Virus record (IMG/VR): IMGVR_UViG_3300036719_004930
Span: 1-59,420 of that record
Length of the DNA stretch: 59,420 nucleotides
Strand: one strand, 5' to 3'
DNA from: a virus
Shown: positions 7,122-18,230 of the stretch, piece after piece
Layout of the letters: every line of letters begins with the position of its first letter
Position numbering within the stretch: position 1 is the stretch's first letter
The notes under the pieces: model-generated
What the model was told of the DNA's origin: nothing
The model's input: the letters and a program-made list of their open reading frames with translations, nothing else
Database searches by the model: none
Made by a program: the position numbers and the translations under genes

Positions 7122-10100
7122 TCCGGTTAAAAAAGACAGCTTAGTAACTGAATTTTTAGGTCGTAGTGGTTCTACGTTAAGAGGTTCATCTACGTCGTCA
7201 AGAGTAGTCTCAGGAACTGCTGCGCAAATTGAACAAATATTTGGAACACCAGATAAGTTCATGGAAAGATACCAAACACTGCAGACAATGTATTCTACCT
7301 TTTTAGAGAATCCAGACATGTTGAGTAAATCTGCTTCTTCAAAAGCTTTGGAGTTAGCTAAGGCAACTGGAAGAATGGATCTAGGTTTACTGACACTAGA
7401 TGCCAAACAAAGAATACAGCGATTTGCCGCAGAGGAAGTTTATAATCTTCCTACGTTAGTCCAAAGGTTTGGAATGCCCGGCAGAGATCTACCAAGTGGA
7501 AACGCATATAGAGCGTTAACGCAATATGACGTAAGAGACCCTCAAAGTCATCCTGCTCTGGCAACTCTTTCAAGTATGTATTTTAATATTGATCCAAATA
7601 AATCTTTAATAGAATCTTTCGCTTATGCTATGAACCCTTTGTCTATGACCGAAATGGCATCTAATGCTAATCAAATTTTACCTGGTCGGACAATTAAGTC
7701 CATTTGGACAAAGGCCTGGAGCAGGACTAACAAAAAGAATGTTAATTCTTGACTCAGAAACAACTGGCCTTGGAGATAACTCTAGGATAAGATCTCTTGC
7801 AACAACAGAAGCAACAATGAGTGATACTGGAGACGTAGCAATAGGTGGGCCAAGTAGTATTAGGAAATTATTTTTTAGACAACCAGGGATGGAAGGTGGA
7901 GTGATACAAACTCCAGCTGGGCTAAGGAACTTAGCCGAAGGAGTTAACGAACTTGAGGGTGGACTATCAATAGATGTCGCTAGAAACCCAGCAGCAGCAA
8001 GGGCTGCACTCGGTGCTGAAATGGAACACTATTTATCTTATGACACATTAGCAATTAAAAACGCATCGTTCGACTTAAGACAGCTTATACAAACAGCTCA
8101 AAATACTCCAGGATATGAAACAGATAAAGCTTTTAGGGAAACAGTTTTAAAATTCTCCGAAAGAATAAGTTCTGATCCAAGTTTTATAACTGATGTAGAT
8201 TTTTCAGGCAGACTTTATATGAGTCAAAAATTTGATCAATACGCCACTAGCTTCATGGCTGCTGCAGCAACGCCGGGTAGCCCGGAAGCAGTTAGGCTAT
8301 CTCAAATAGCTGGCTATGGAGTTGACATAACAGATGAACAACAGGTTCGTAGCGCATTATATGCAAGGACAGTCGGATCTGCTAAGTTATTCCAGGAAAT
8401 TGATTTAGGTGGAAGTTTTACTCCTAATACAATGGAAAACTTAGGATTAACAACAAATCTTTTTGAATTAATACACGCAGAAGCAAGTAATTCATCTGCA
8501 CCTGGATCAAACGCAGCAAAAAAAATTATGCAATTAATGGGAAGAGGTTCCCACATTGCAGAAACAGACACATTACTAGCTGGATTCTACGCGCAATACG
8601 TAGCAACTGGAGATTTAGATTATTCTCCTGGGGATTTAAGCCATCTTCCCGTAGGCGCAAGAAAATTCGTACAACAGGCAAGAAGAGTGTCTGCTCGTTC
8701 TGCAGCTCCAACTATGACTACAAATATAGCTGATGTTGAAAAGCTTTCTCAAGCATCAAAAAGATTATTATCAACAGACTTAGGTAGAAGAGGCTTTAAG
8801 GTAGAAGCATCACTGGGTGATGTATTATCCGATATAGAGATAGCAGATAAGGCAGCTGCACTAGGAATATCTGAAGCAGAAGTTAGGGCAATGGAGGGTG
8901 TTGTATCTTACTCAAAAGGTACTAGAGACTCTAATGCTGGTTATAGATTTTCTTCTTTAGATCCAAGAATTATTGGTCCTGCGCCTCCACCTGGTTTGCC
9001 AACAGATGTAAACCTATATCCTGAAAATTTTACTCAATCAATACCAATACAAGACAGTGCCGCAACTAGCCATATTGACAGGATTTTTGCAGACGCTCAA
9101 GATAGAAGCTTGGATGTTACTGAATCCTACGGTATACCTGGAATATCGGCAACTTATAATCCAGCTGCTCAAAAAATAATATCTACCGGAATTAATTTTG
9201 GTGAGCAGGGCGAAATAGATAGAATGCCGTTATCGGCACGCTATGGGTTTGGACAGCGTTTGAATATGCCAGTTTCAGACTTTGATTCATACAAAGCTGG
9301 CATAGCTGGTATGGATGAAGATTCACTAATTCAGTCGTTAACTGCAACCTCAAGACTAACCGCACCAAGTGGAACGCTCGCAGAAGAAATGAGAGGAAAA
9401 GCATTTGGTTCTTCTAGTGAAGATATTAATTTTGGTGGTGCGATAAGAAGAGGGTTAGAGACTGGACGAATTGAAGGAGCAGCTAGATTAGCTAGCGGAA
9501 TAAATAACCCCTACGCTGGAGCAGATATAACAAGTAGGGCATTAAGCGTAGAATTAGCTAAAACAACAGCAGCTGTAGGTAGATCTGCCTATTCAGCTTT
9601 TGCTACTCCAGGTTCTGGGGTAGCAGTTACAAAAAACTCAATGAGATTTATTAAGAACGCAGACGTATTATCTGATTTGGGTCTACAAGTATTTAACCCT
9701 CAAGATATAACAAAAATAATGAGTGGTTCTTCTATAAGTTCAAAAATATTGGTTGGTAGAGATGTTTTTGAAAGAATGGAAGTTAATGTTGCTGGAGCGG
9801 GTGGATTAGTTGAAAGAATGAAACTTTCAGATGCATTGATAGGTACACCCGGTACACAAATTTTACAATCAACAGGCTTAAGCGTAGGCGACACGGTATT
9901 ACCAGAACACGTAGTCAGCACTGCTGCAGAAATGAATAAAGTAAGATTATCAAAAGTAACTGGTCAAGATACAATAAATGCATTTCTTGGTGGGCAAGGA
10001 GCTTATACTCAAAAGCAATCAGACGTGTTAGCATCATCATTACTGGAAGCCGCTGAGTCAGTGGCTAGTGCTTCAGACTTAGGTGGTATAGGAACGGGAA

Positions 10101-10901
10101 TTTCATCAGATTATGCAGCAGAAGGTGTTTCTGATGGGACAAAACAATTAAGAGATTTGCAAGCTTTTATAAATTCAGGAGATAGAGAAGCAGCACTAAC
10201 TGCTGTTAAAGAAAAAATAGAGACTGGTGGTTTAGGCGTTGCTAGAATAACTAATGACGTGGCGGCAAGTGCAGAAAATACATTAGGGGCAGTTGCAGAG
10301 CGGAAGCGGAAATGATATGTTAACCGCTGGAAGAACTTCTAGACTTATAGACATGGATGAAACAGCAGTAGTCTTGTCCCCATTTGAAAATGCAGAAAAT
10401 ACAGGATTAGCTATGGAGTTAACCCCAGCTGAAATGGCAGCTAGATCATCTGCTCAAGACAAACAAGCCATAGGTATAGCAAATCAATTATCTGACACTA
10501 TAGACGAATCAAAAACTTTAAGGTCAGGAATAACTAGCGAACTTAGTTCTTTAAAGGTAGGAATAAACTACGCTGACAGATCTAGAAACGTTAGGCAAAT
10601 GTACGCAAACTATAAAAAACCAGTAGGAATTGGTTTAGCAGCTGCAGCTATTGTTGGAGCTGGTTACTATATGTATAACAAGTCAAAAAATGAAACAAAC
10701 CCATACGACGAAGTTATGGATCAGCAAGAGACTATGCCTGGAAGAGCACCAAGAACAGATATTTATGATCCAGTCCCAGTTCAGGCTTATAGCCAAATAA
10801 ATGACCCATTAGCTACAGCTGGAGTTGTTGGAAATTTAGATAGATCAAAAATAGGTCACACAAGAATGGGACCAAATAAATATGATTACTTATATAATTA
10901 A
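7108..10901 (+). CDS. Giant virion-type protein with DnaQ-like exonuclease domain, two +1 recodings
   Basis: One gene split over three frames, joined by +1 shifts at CGGA 7687 and CGGA 10301; the span of 3794 bases is three times 1264 plus two, giving about 1263 residues. Right after the first shift come DEDDh exonuclease signatures: ExoI LDSETTG near residues 214-220, ExoII NASFD near 318-322, ExoIII HIAETD near 482-487. The spacing is longer than in compact DnaQ domains, so the call is good but not certain. The rest is Ala/Gly/Ser-rich and unrecognised. The segment after the second shift carries one hydrophobic stretch (GIGLAAAAIVGAGYYMY) about 90 residues from the end. Unshifted, translation stops at 7752, just past ExoI, so exonuclease production depends on recoding. 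Confidence 0.75.
7687..7690 (+). other. CGGA +1 recoding site
   Basis: GGT CGG ACA is read GGT [CGGA] CAA, joining ...NQILPG to GQLSPFGQRPG and the exonuclease domain. Unshifted, the frame stops at 7752. Confidence 0.85.
10301..10304 (+). other. CGGA +1 recoding site
   Basis: GAG CGG AAG is read GAG [CGGA] AGC, joining ...GAVAE to GSGNDMLTAGRTSR. The unshifted frame would stop at 10315 after meeting a second in-frame CGG. Confidence 0.85.
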
Positions 10902-10912
10902 AGGAAAATAAA

Positions 10913-11572
10913 ATGGCGTTAAACATAGGCAGAGCCATTAGAGGAGCAGGTAAACTTTCTGGTAGAGCAGCATCTTCTACCGCAAAAAACACTGGCGTTA
11001 GAAAAGCTGGCATGGGGATGCTTCTTGGTGGAGCAGCAGTTGCTGGTGTTATTAGTGGGTCAAAAAGTTTAGTTGATGGGGCTTTCGATGTTGCTTTTGA
11101 TAATCCAGAGGCAGACAGAGCATTTACTGGTGGAGACATAGGTCCTGGATATATTTCATCTCAAATAGTTGGCGGACCAATAGGGGCAGCAGGAAAAGCT
11201 CTTGGCCCAGTAGGTCAAGCAGCAGGCGCAGCAGCAGCAGGGCCAGTAGCAGTTGGCGGAGGAATGTTAGCTGGGGTGGGAACAGTAGGTCTTGCTGGAT
11301 CAGCATTAGCATATGGGGCAAGCGAATTAATAGGCAAGGGTGAGAATCTGGCTGCAAAAAAACTGTTTAAAAGAGGTATGTTAGGATCTGGAACAGTAGC
11401 AGGGATTGGTGGAGCAGCAATGCTCGGCTCTGCTTACGCAGCAAAAAAGCTAGTTTCAAAGATGTCTACAAGTCCATACGCAAATAGAAGATCTAGTAAA
11501 AACCAAGAAGAAAGACTTGGAGCTAGCGGAAGCATTGTTCTCGGAATGCAAAACTCCAGAAGAGGTTACTAA
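10913..11572 (+). CDS. Gly/Ala-rich hydrophobic virion-type protein
   Basis: A 219-residue protein, Gly/Ala-rich with several hydrophobic stretches (GMLLGGAAVAGVISG near the N-terminus, a central run of small residues, and TVAGIGGAAMLGSAYAA near the C-terminus). This pattern fits a membrane-inserting or internal virion protein. Its stop overlaps the next start by one base. Family not recognised. Confidence 0.65.
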   Translation: MALNIGRAIRGAGKLSGRAASSTAKNTGVRKAGMGMLLGGAAVAGVISGSKSLVDGAFDVAFDNPEADRAFTGGDIGPGYISSQIVGGPIGAAGKALGPVGQAAGAAAAGPVAVGGGMLAGVGTVGLAGSALAYGASELIGKGENLAAKKLFKRGMLGSGTVAGIGGAAMLGSAYAAKKLVSKMSTSPYANRRSSKNQEERLGASGSIVLGMQNSRRGY

Positions 11573-13716
11573 TGCCTATTGACCCAATGACCGGACAAAA
11601 CTTACCGTATCCTGGAGATTATAGTTCTTCTGGTATCCCTGGCCAGGTAACTGGCATGACTACAAGATCACAAAGTAGTTTATTTAACGACGTTCAAAGC
11701 AGCCAACCAGGGCTTATGTCTATGTTTGCCTTTAACTCTAGAAGAGGCGCTAACACCATAATGAAAGGTGGCTTCCTAGATACCAATAGAGATAGTAGGC
11801 TCTTTAAAAGAAATGACTCTCTTAATAGAATGGTTGGTTCTGGTTCCTCAAGACGCGCAACTGGACTACAGGCTTCGCACATAGACGGTCGTGGAGCAAG
11901 ATTTGGTAGAGGTTCATACGTTGGCACAATAGGACGTAGAAACGCCAAAATGGCAAAGATGACAGATGCTTTGGCGGATACCACTGGTAAATTAAATGCG
12001 TCTGCACCAAGAATGAGACCTTTTATAAAGAACCACTTAGACCCAAGGGCTTTAAATAGGTTCCATTCTGTAACGGCATTAACTGGTGCAAAAAACGCTT
12101 ATAGTCCTTTTACTGGTTTAAATGATATTGGTGAAAAATTATTTAGTGGAGAAAAATATAAAAAACTAGTTGGTGGTACAGTTGGTGACGACACTAGAAT
12201 GATGGGTGGCGGAGCATTTGGTATGCTTAGGGCTGCTACCCAAACTGACGCCATTGAAAGAAAAATAGCAAAAAGAACAGCTTCAGGCAAAGATACTACA
12301 AGGCTTACAAAAAGGCTAGGTAAAGCTAGGCAATCTATATCAGACATAGCAAGGTCAACTACTCCTGGCTTTGACCCATTTAATATGGCTACAACAACTG
12401 TCAAAGATTTGCAGATTGCTCAAGTTAGCGGAAGGTCTACTCCATTCCAACAAGCAAGTCCGACTAAAAAGATTAACCCAGCAACTGGAACAACGCGATT
12501 TAGAAATCCAACAACTGGAAGATTTGAAAATAGGTTTAAAACACAACAACCATACTTTAGAAATAGGATGGGAACGCCAGCTGCTCCTCCAGGAGGAGTG
12601 GGTCCACCAGCACCTCCTGGGGTAACCGCTTCATCAAACGCAAAGATAATAAGAGGTAGTGGTGGTGGCTACAGTGCGGTTTTGGATGATGGATCGTCTA
12701 GGTTTATAAGCCAAGACGTAGGCTCTAAATTTTTCAAAGATGGTGTAGGTTCTACTGGAAACGCTCTAGCATCATCTGCAAGAGGAGAGCTAACAAAAAG
12801 AATGTTGGGTTATGCTCGTGGAGCTCAAGGTTTTGCCGAAGCAGGCAACTTATCTGGACAAGCTTTAGCTGGAGCAAGGTCAGCAGTAAACGACGCTGCT
12901 ACATTAATGAGTAGAATGGATGCAGCTGGAGTAGAGGTCCGTAGATCAGGTGGAAGCAAGGCTGCAAAAATAGCTGATATTAGATCTAGTAGAACAGCAA
13001 TACATACAACAGCACAAGAGCTTCTCGAAATGCAAAGTCAAGTTGGCGCAGCAGGAAAAAACGCAGGGAAAACATTAACATTAGATTCTTTTAATGCAAA
13101 CAAAAAAGCAGCACTTAAAGCTGGTGGTCCTACTCAGGCCTTTAAGACTATAGCTGATGATATACTTAGTGTTATACCTGGGGCCCCAGGGTCTGCCACG
13201 GCAGCTAGTTCAGTAGCAGTAAACACAAATATGGCGACAGGAACTGGAGCTAAAAAGTTTCTTACAGCTGACGTAACTGAAGCTGTAATAGGCAAAAAAG
13301 CTGGCTTGATGGCTGGTCAAGAAATGCTAGAGCAAGGTCTTCTCAAAACCTATGGGGTAAGAGGAGCTGCACAGATAGCTAGGTACGGAGGTAAAGAAGG
13401 TGCTAAACTAGTAGGTGCTAGAGTCGGCGTAGCTGCATTAAACTTTGCTAACCCAATATTAACTGCAGCAGCAGTGTATGATATAAGTAAGATGGCTGCA
13501 ACCGCAGTTATAGGCGGAGGAGCCAGATTTGCAAGGGATGCCATGAAATCTATGCAGGGAAGCATTAATAAGCCTGCTTTTGGCATGGGTTATGTTGATA
13601 ACGAGGTTGCTGCGACTTCAAGAGCAAGAGGCGTTGCTGCAATACAAAACTCTAGACTAAACGCAAGGAGTGCTTTAGGTTCTGAAGCCGGAATGATGGC
13701 TTCCCATTTTGGATAA
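11572..13716 (+). CDS. Large Gly/Arg-rich virion-type protein
   Basis: A 714-residue basic protein, Gly/Ala/Arg/Ser-rich with a Pro-rich linker in the middle and a hydrophobic C-terminal segment (ALNFANPILTAAAVYDISKMAAT). It is the last of five Gly/Ala-rich proteins just before the terminase. By position and composition it may be an internal or ejection protein. No catalytic motif seen. Confidence 0.65.
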   Translation: MPIDPMTGQNLPYPGDYSSSGIPGQVTGMTTRSQSSLFNDVQSSQPGLMSMFAFNSRRGANTIMKGGFLDTNRDSRLFKRNDSLNRMVGSGSSRRATGLQASHIDGRGARFGRGSYVGTIGRRNAKMAKMTDALADTTGKLNASAPRMRPFIKNHLDPRALNRFHSVTALTGAKNAYSPFTGLNDIGEKLFSGEKYKKLVGGTVGDDTRMMGGGAFGMLRAATQTDAIERKIAKRTASGKDTTRLTKRLGKARQSISDIARSTTPGFDPFNMATTTVKDLQIAQVSGRSTPFQQASPTKKINPATGTTRFRNPTTGRFENRFKTQQPYFRNRMGTPAAPPGGVGPPAPPGVTASSNAKIIRGSGGGYSAVLDDGSSRFISQDVGSKFFKDGVGSTGNALASSARGELTKRMLGYARGAQGFAEAGNLSGQALAGARSAVNDAATLMSRMDAAGVEVRRSGGSKAAKIADIRSSRTAIHTTAQELLEMQSQVGAAGKNAGKTLTLDSFNANKKAALKAGGPTQAFKTIADDILSVIPGAPGSATAASSVAVNTNMATGTGAKKFLTADVTEAVIGKKAGLMAGQEMLEQGLLKTYGVRGAAQIARYGGKEGAKLVGARVGVAALNFANPILTAAAVYDISKMAATAVIGGGARFARDAMKSMQGSINKPAFGMGYVDNEVAATSRARGVAAIQNSRLNARSALGSEAGMMASHFG

Positions 13717-13721
13717 TTATC

Positions 13722-15587
13722 ATGACTAGCTTAAAAGATAAGACTAAAAATTTTAGAGAAAGATTAGAAGCTCTTCCTAGAGAAGATCTTCTTGAGATCC
13801 TAAAAGCACAAGACCCAGAAATTATAAAACAAGTAAACAGAATAGAATGGGTCTTTGCTAATAAATTAACTCACGTTAACTGGTCAGACGGATCACCCAT
13901 TGAGTCTAGGCCATTAACTAATAGAGAATTATCATTATTAGTAGATGAGCCATTTGAGGTTGATAATAATTTGCTAAATGCCGGGCTATCTTCTGAGCAG
14001 CAAAGGCAATTACACTACGCAAAAGATCCTTGTCTATGGGCTAAGCATTTCTTGGGTGTAGAAACTAGAGTTTACCAAACTCTGATTTTAAGAGACCCAG
14101 CATTAAGAAAAGTTTTAAGAGCTGGTCGTCGTTTAGGTAAAACTTTTACAATGGCAGTTTATCTTTTGCATTACAGCTACACGCATAGAGACGGAAGATG
14201 TCTTGTTATTGCGCCAATGAAATCTCACGTGGAATTAATCTACCAAGAAATGGTTAGATTAGCTACAAAAAATAATATAGTCCTTGATTCCATAACAAGA
14301 AAAGTAACTAGCCCTCAGTTTATGATTCAGTTTTCTAATGGATCAACAATTAGATTCTTCACATCAGGAATGAGATCTGGAGGCAAGTCAGACGTTGCTC
14401 GTGGTCAGGAAGCTCACGTAATTGTGCTTGACGAAATGGACTACATGCACAATGATGACCTTGACGCGCTATACGCAATGCTCCAGAAAACCGCTGAAGA
14501 CCAACCAGACAAAGTTTTAATAGCAGCATCTACCCCAACTGGTCGTAGAGAAAAATTCTGGGAATGGTGTAGGAATCCTAGGTTTAAGGAATTTTGGTTT
14601 CCATCATACGCAAACCCATTCTTTAGTAAAGAACAAGAAGATGAATTTAGAGAACAATATTCCGAAATGGGATATCGCCACGAAATCGAAGCAGACTGGG
14701 GAGAAGACTCAGAAGGAGTGTATCCAAGAAGATACGTTGACTTAGCTTTTATAGATCCAGGTTGGTCTTACATACCAACTATAACTTCGGCACGAAGTTT
14801 CCATGTTATTGGAGTTGACTGGGACAAATATGGAGCCGGAACAAACATAGTAGTATTAGAAGTTTGTTCTGAAAACTATGAAGAAGCAGAATTTAGAGGC
14901 AAGATAAAACTTTGCTTTAGAGAAGAAATAGAAAAGTCTGAATATACATTAACTAAGGCTGTAGCTAGAATTATAGAACTCAACACAATGTTGAACCCAA
15001 AACACATATATGTGGACAGAGGCTATGGTGAAGTACAAGTTGAGCTGTTGCGTAAGCATGGTGTAGAAAATCCAAATACTGGATTAAAAGAAAAAGTAAA
15101 AGGCGTCAGCTTTGCAGAGACAATAGACATCAGAGACCCTTACACTAAGCTAATGGTCAAAAAAGAGTTAAAGCCTTTTATGGTTGATAACTTAAGACAA
15201 TTTCTAGAAAGAGAACAATTGTGTATTCCCGCATCTGACGATGACATGTTTATGCAATTAATATCTTATGTCGTAGTAAGAACCACCCAAACTGGAAGAC
15301 CTGTCTTTGAAGCTGGTGGTTCTGCAGTTGATCACGCGCACGATGCTTTGATATTAGCATTACTGGCAATTACCCAAAACTATGGAGAGTTCAGTAAAGC
15401 TAAGTATGCTATGAATACAGAAAGTATATCGAATACATTTTTTATGCCGGAAGAACAACTAGTTTCTTCGACTAATACTTTAGATAATCAACAAAGAGTT
15501 GGAAGAGCAGACAAAATTAATGTTGGTACACCCAAAGCGGGATTTAGAAAAAAAACAACCGCTAAGATAAAAAGAAATATGTTTTAG
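13722..15587 (+). CDS. terL: Terminase large subunit
   Basis: A 621-residue packaging motor. The Walker A-like GRRLGKT is at residues 136-142 and Walker B VIVLDE at 234-239, followed by a coupling motif (LIAASTPTG). The C-terminal RNase H-like nuclease shows VIGVDWDKYG, the IYVDRGYG acidic motif and HAHDALILALL. It would cut concatemers and pump DNA through the portal. It starts five bases after the previous stop, in the same transcript. The N-terminal 100 residues are family-specific. No in-frame CGG. Confidence 0.93.
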   Translation: MTSLKDKTKNFRERLEALPREDLLEILKAQDPEIIKQVNRIEWVFANKLTHVNWSDGSPIESRPLTNRELSLLVDEPFEVDNNLLNAGLSSEQQRQLHYAKDPCLWAKHFLGVETRVYQTLILRDPALRKVLRAGRRLGKTFTMAVYLLHYSYTHRDGRCLVIAPMKSHVELIYQEMVRLATKNNIVLDSITRKVTSPQFMIQFSNGSTIRFFTSGMRSGGKSDVARGQEAHVIVLDEMDYMHNDDLDALYAMLQKTAEDQPDKVLIAASTPTGRREKFWEWCRNPRFKEFWFPSYANPFFSKEQEDEFREQYSEMGYRHEIEADWGEDSEGVYPRRYVDLAFIDPGWSYIPTITSARSFHVIGVDWDKYGAGTNIVVLEVCSENYEEAEFRGKIKLCFREEIEKSEYTLTKAVARIIELNTMLNPKHIYVDRGYGEVQVELLRKHGVENPNTGLKEKVKGVSFAETIDIRDPYTKLMVKKELKPFMVDNLRQFLEREQLCIPASDDDMFMQLISYVVVRTTQTGRPVFEAGGSAVDHAHDALILALLAITQNYGEFSKAKYAMNTESISNTFFMPEEQLVSSTNTLDNQQRVGRADKINVGTPKAGFRKKTTAKIKRNMF

Positions 15588-15595
15588 GAGAAATT

Positions 15596-17218
15596 ATGTC
15601 AGTAAATATGCCGAACGTCCCACAGTCACCAAATTTATTTGATACTAACCCACCATTTGAAACAAGTGGGTTGACTTCTAGCGAACTAATGGATATGGCT
15701 ATGCAAAGACAGCCAGACCTAAGAACAATGAATCATTATTTAGGTTCAATGACAGAAGTCATCCCTAGGGGTAATGTTTTGGCAGAAATAGCTGATGCAA
15801 TAATGTCAATGAGTAAAGTTATTGGAGAAATAGAAGCATTGCTAGATATTACTTATTTAGATAGTTCTTTGTCTCCAGATTTAGAAGAAGCACATAATCA
15901 AGTGTGGTCAGAAGTGGTAAATGCTGCAAAAACAGAAGTTTCAGATATTATAACAATATCTCAAAAACCAGCACCTAACTACATAAGTTACCAAGAATAC
16001 CTTTACGCTGTAGATCATCAGTGTAGGGGCTGTAGAGCATTAGTAATGGAGTACGACGCTTATGTCGGTAAAACTACATTAAGTTTTTACTATGACATTA
16101 AGACATTTATATCGTACATGCATTACGAGATGCTACGCATGAACAACGTCATGCTGTATACGATAGGGGATGAATACGACGATGATACAGAAAAAAAGGT
16201 CGCAAAAGAATTCTACCAATGGGCAAAAACGTGTAAAGAATATACGAAACTCTTTGCCCGTGAAATCTTCTCAGGCCCACCTGAACTCCCCCAATCCGAG
16301 GTGGATAATGTCACTCAAATCCAAGCAGCACAATTTGAAGCATTTTTTTCGATCAGAATAAACTCTTACCAATCAGAAACAAAAAAACTTTTAGGTTTGG
16401 CAAAAAGAGAAATGGTAGATACATGCGACATGTATTATGACAATTTCTTATCTCCAGCTATTAAGTCAAGAAGCTTAGTCGCGTATCCTTTAGAGCTTTC
16501 TTTGTTATCTAGCAGCATGAGAACAAAGTCTCCTAACTTAGCTAAAGAAGTTGTTATAGCAGCTTCTTCTATTAATGGAAACTTAGCATCTTTATTGGCT
16601 GACTTAAGAGATAAAAGAATCAACGCAGATAAAAAGATATCTGGCGTCTTAGCTATGATTAGAGAAAAAAGAAGATACATTTCTTATACAAGACAACTAA
16701 AGTTTGTTTCTGGCACTAAGTCCGAAAGATATTTTATTGATGTTCCCTATGACGAATATGCCGGGTATTTTGAGCAAGCTTCAGTTAATAATGAAAAGCA
16801 TGAAACATTAAACTCAAGTCATAAATATTTTACTGACTTATTAGAAGACAACCATCCTCAATACTTGTTGAGATCTGGTGGAGTTATTACTGGTGATATA
16901 ACTATCTCAGAAGGGTCCACAATAGGAGGTCTAGATTTAGCTAACCATAGTCACTCAGCAGCCGATGGCTCATCTCCCATAAGAGCTAGTTCGGTAGACT
17001 ATTCTCAGGATAGAATAGATAAACAATTTTTAGAAAACTTTACAGATCCAGACAATCCTGTTTCTGTATCTGTAGATTCTTATAACCCAGAAATTTTAAC
17101 TGGCGGTGTCCCAGTTGTTGATGTTATAATAAGTGCTAGCTTAGGCCTTGAATCAGCCGAAGGAATTGACAATGAAAGATTTAACATGATTGTCGAATAT
17201 GTGGAATTAGAGGATTAG
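15596..17218 (+). CDS. Virion structural protein, fibre or baseplate type
   Basis: A 540-residue protein with a mostly helical body and a C-terminal motif common in phage fibre-like proteins: HPQYLLRSGGVITGDI, then an NHSHSAADGSSPI segment. It lies directly after the terminase and overlaps no neighbour. I assign a structural role by this motif and context only. The first 400 residues are not recognised. Confidence 0.6.
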   Translation: MSVNMPNVPQSPNLFDTNPPFETSGLTSSELMDMAMQRQPDLRTMNHYLGSMTEVIPRGNVLAEIADAIMSMSKVIGEIEALLDITYLDSSLSPDLEEAHNQVWSEVVNAAKTEVSDIITISQKPAPNYISYQEYLYAVDHQCRGCRALVMEYDAYVGKTTLSFYYDIKTFISYMHYEMLRMNNVMLYTIGDEYDDDTEKKVAKEFYQWAKTCKEYTKLFAREIFSGPPELPQSEVDNVTQIQAAQFEAFFSIRINSYQSETKKLLGLAKREMVDTCDMYYDNFLSPAIKSRSLVAYPLELSLLSSSMRTKSPNLAKEVVIAASSINGNLASLLADLRDKRINADKKISGVLAMIREKRRYISYTRQLKFVSGTKSERYFIDVPYDEYAGYFEQASVNNEKHETLNSSHKYFTDLLEDNHPQYLLRSGGVITGDITISEGSTIGGLDLANHSHSAADGSSPIRASSVDYSQDRIDKQFLENFTDPDNPVSVSVDSYNPEILTGGVPVVDVIISASLGLESAEGIDNERFNMIVEYVELED

Positions 17219-17220
17219 TC

Positions 17221-18222
17221 ATGTCTTGGTTTAACTATTTATCAAGGGATGGATCATTCGACGACGTAAATGCAAGATATATCTTTCCACCAATGAGAAA
17301 CGAAATTAAGATTAGTGCTCCGTATTATGATATAGAGCCAAATAATTTACTGGTAGTCAAAATAAACGATGATTCTTTTTATACTAAAGTAGATAAGAAT
17401 AAAACAAAAACAACAGACAACAAACAATATGTTGTTGTATATCAAAGTGACCCTACTAGCAATATATTTAAAGTTGTAAAATCTAATATTATTAATTCTA
17501 CTTTGTATTTTTTAAGTGGCGATACCCACAAACAGGGAACCGCAATAAATGAAAAATATCATATATATTACGGCAATTCTTATATAAAATATGTAGAACC
17601 AGTTACGCACTCAGGCGTAGTAAAGTACAAACAAATTAGTCAAGCAAATATTACTTCTTTTACTAACACGCCGGCAAATCTTCTAACAGCAGATTACAAC
17701 TTGAACATATCGACGATAGCAAGCTATCTAACTACAGTTGATGCCAAGAATGACGCAACTGATGGTTCTCCAGTTTTTTCTTACTATAACCAAACAACTG
17801 ATTGGCTTGAGTACAAATCTAATAATCCTGGGTCAAAAGTGACCGGTTCTTTTAAGGGCCCTATACTTCAATTAACCGCGCAGACTTTAAAAAATGGTGG
17901 AAAATTTAAACTTAAAATTATCAAAAAAGCCATAACAACAAATGATTACGCTAATGATACTTCAATTACTATTGAAGAAAAAGAAGTCGTGAGCAATGTA
18001 ATTATAAACCTAGCTTCCAATGAAAGTGTTTCAAAGTTAGTTTACGAGATAGACACACTAGAATACAGCGAAGAATATTATTTTGTTATAGAAGTAATAG
18101 AACAAGATAATATTAACCAAGCAGATACTGTTGTCCAGTTTATAAATTTTAAATATCTAGAAGGACCAGTAGCTACATTGGATTCCAAAGAATACTCTAG
18201 TGTACTTTCATTTAAATCTTAA
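17221..18222 (+). CDS. Virion structural protein, beta-rich
   Basis: A 333-residue protein starting two bases after the previous stop, dominated by short beta-strand-like segments and Asn/Thr/Ser/Lys. It precedes the S74-type fibre gene and probably belongs to the same fibre or tail structure. No known domain recognised. Read conventionally, with no in-frame CGG. Confidence 0.55.
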   Translation: MSWFNYLSRDGSFDDVNARYIFPPMRNEIKISAPYYDIEPNNLLVVKINDDSFYTKVDKNKTKTTDNKQYVVVYQSDPTSNIFKVVKSNIINSTLYFLSGDTHKQGTAINEKYHIYYGNSYIKYVEPVTHSGVVKYKQISQANITSFTNTPANLLTADYNLNISTIASYLTTVDAKNDATDGSPVFSYYNQTTDWLEYKSNNPGSKVTGSFKGPILQLTAQTLKNGGKFKLKIIKKAITTNDYANDTSITIEEKEVVSNVIINLASNESVSKLVYEIDTLEYSEEYYFVIEVIEQDNINQADTVVQFINFKYLEGPVATLDSKEYSSVLSFKS

Positions 18223-18230
18223 GGAGAATC

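Noticed and set aside
7108-10901. Pseudogene decay explaining the exonuclease, protease and fibre frame breaks
   Set aside because: The frames on both sides stay open, keep conserved motifs and normal codon use, and affect essential virion genes. Decay would leave stops and other indels, which I do not see.
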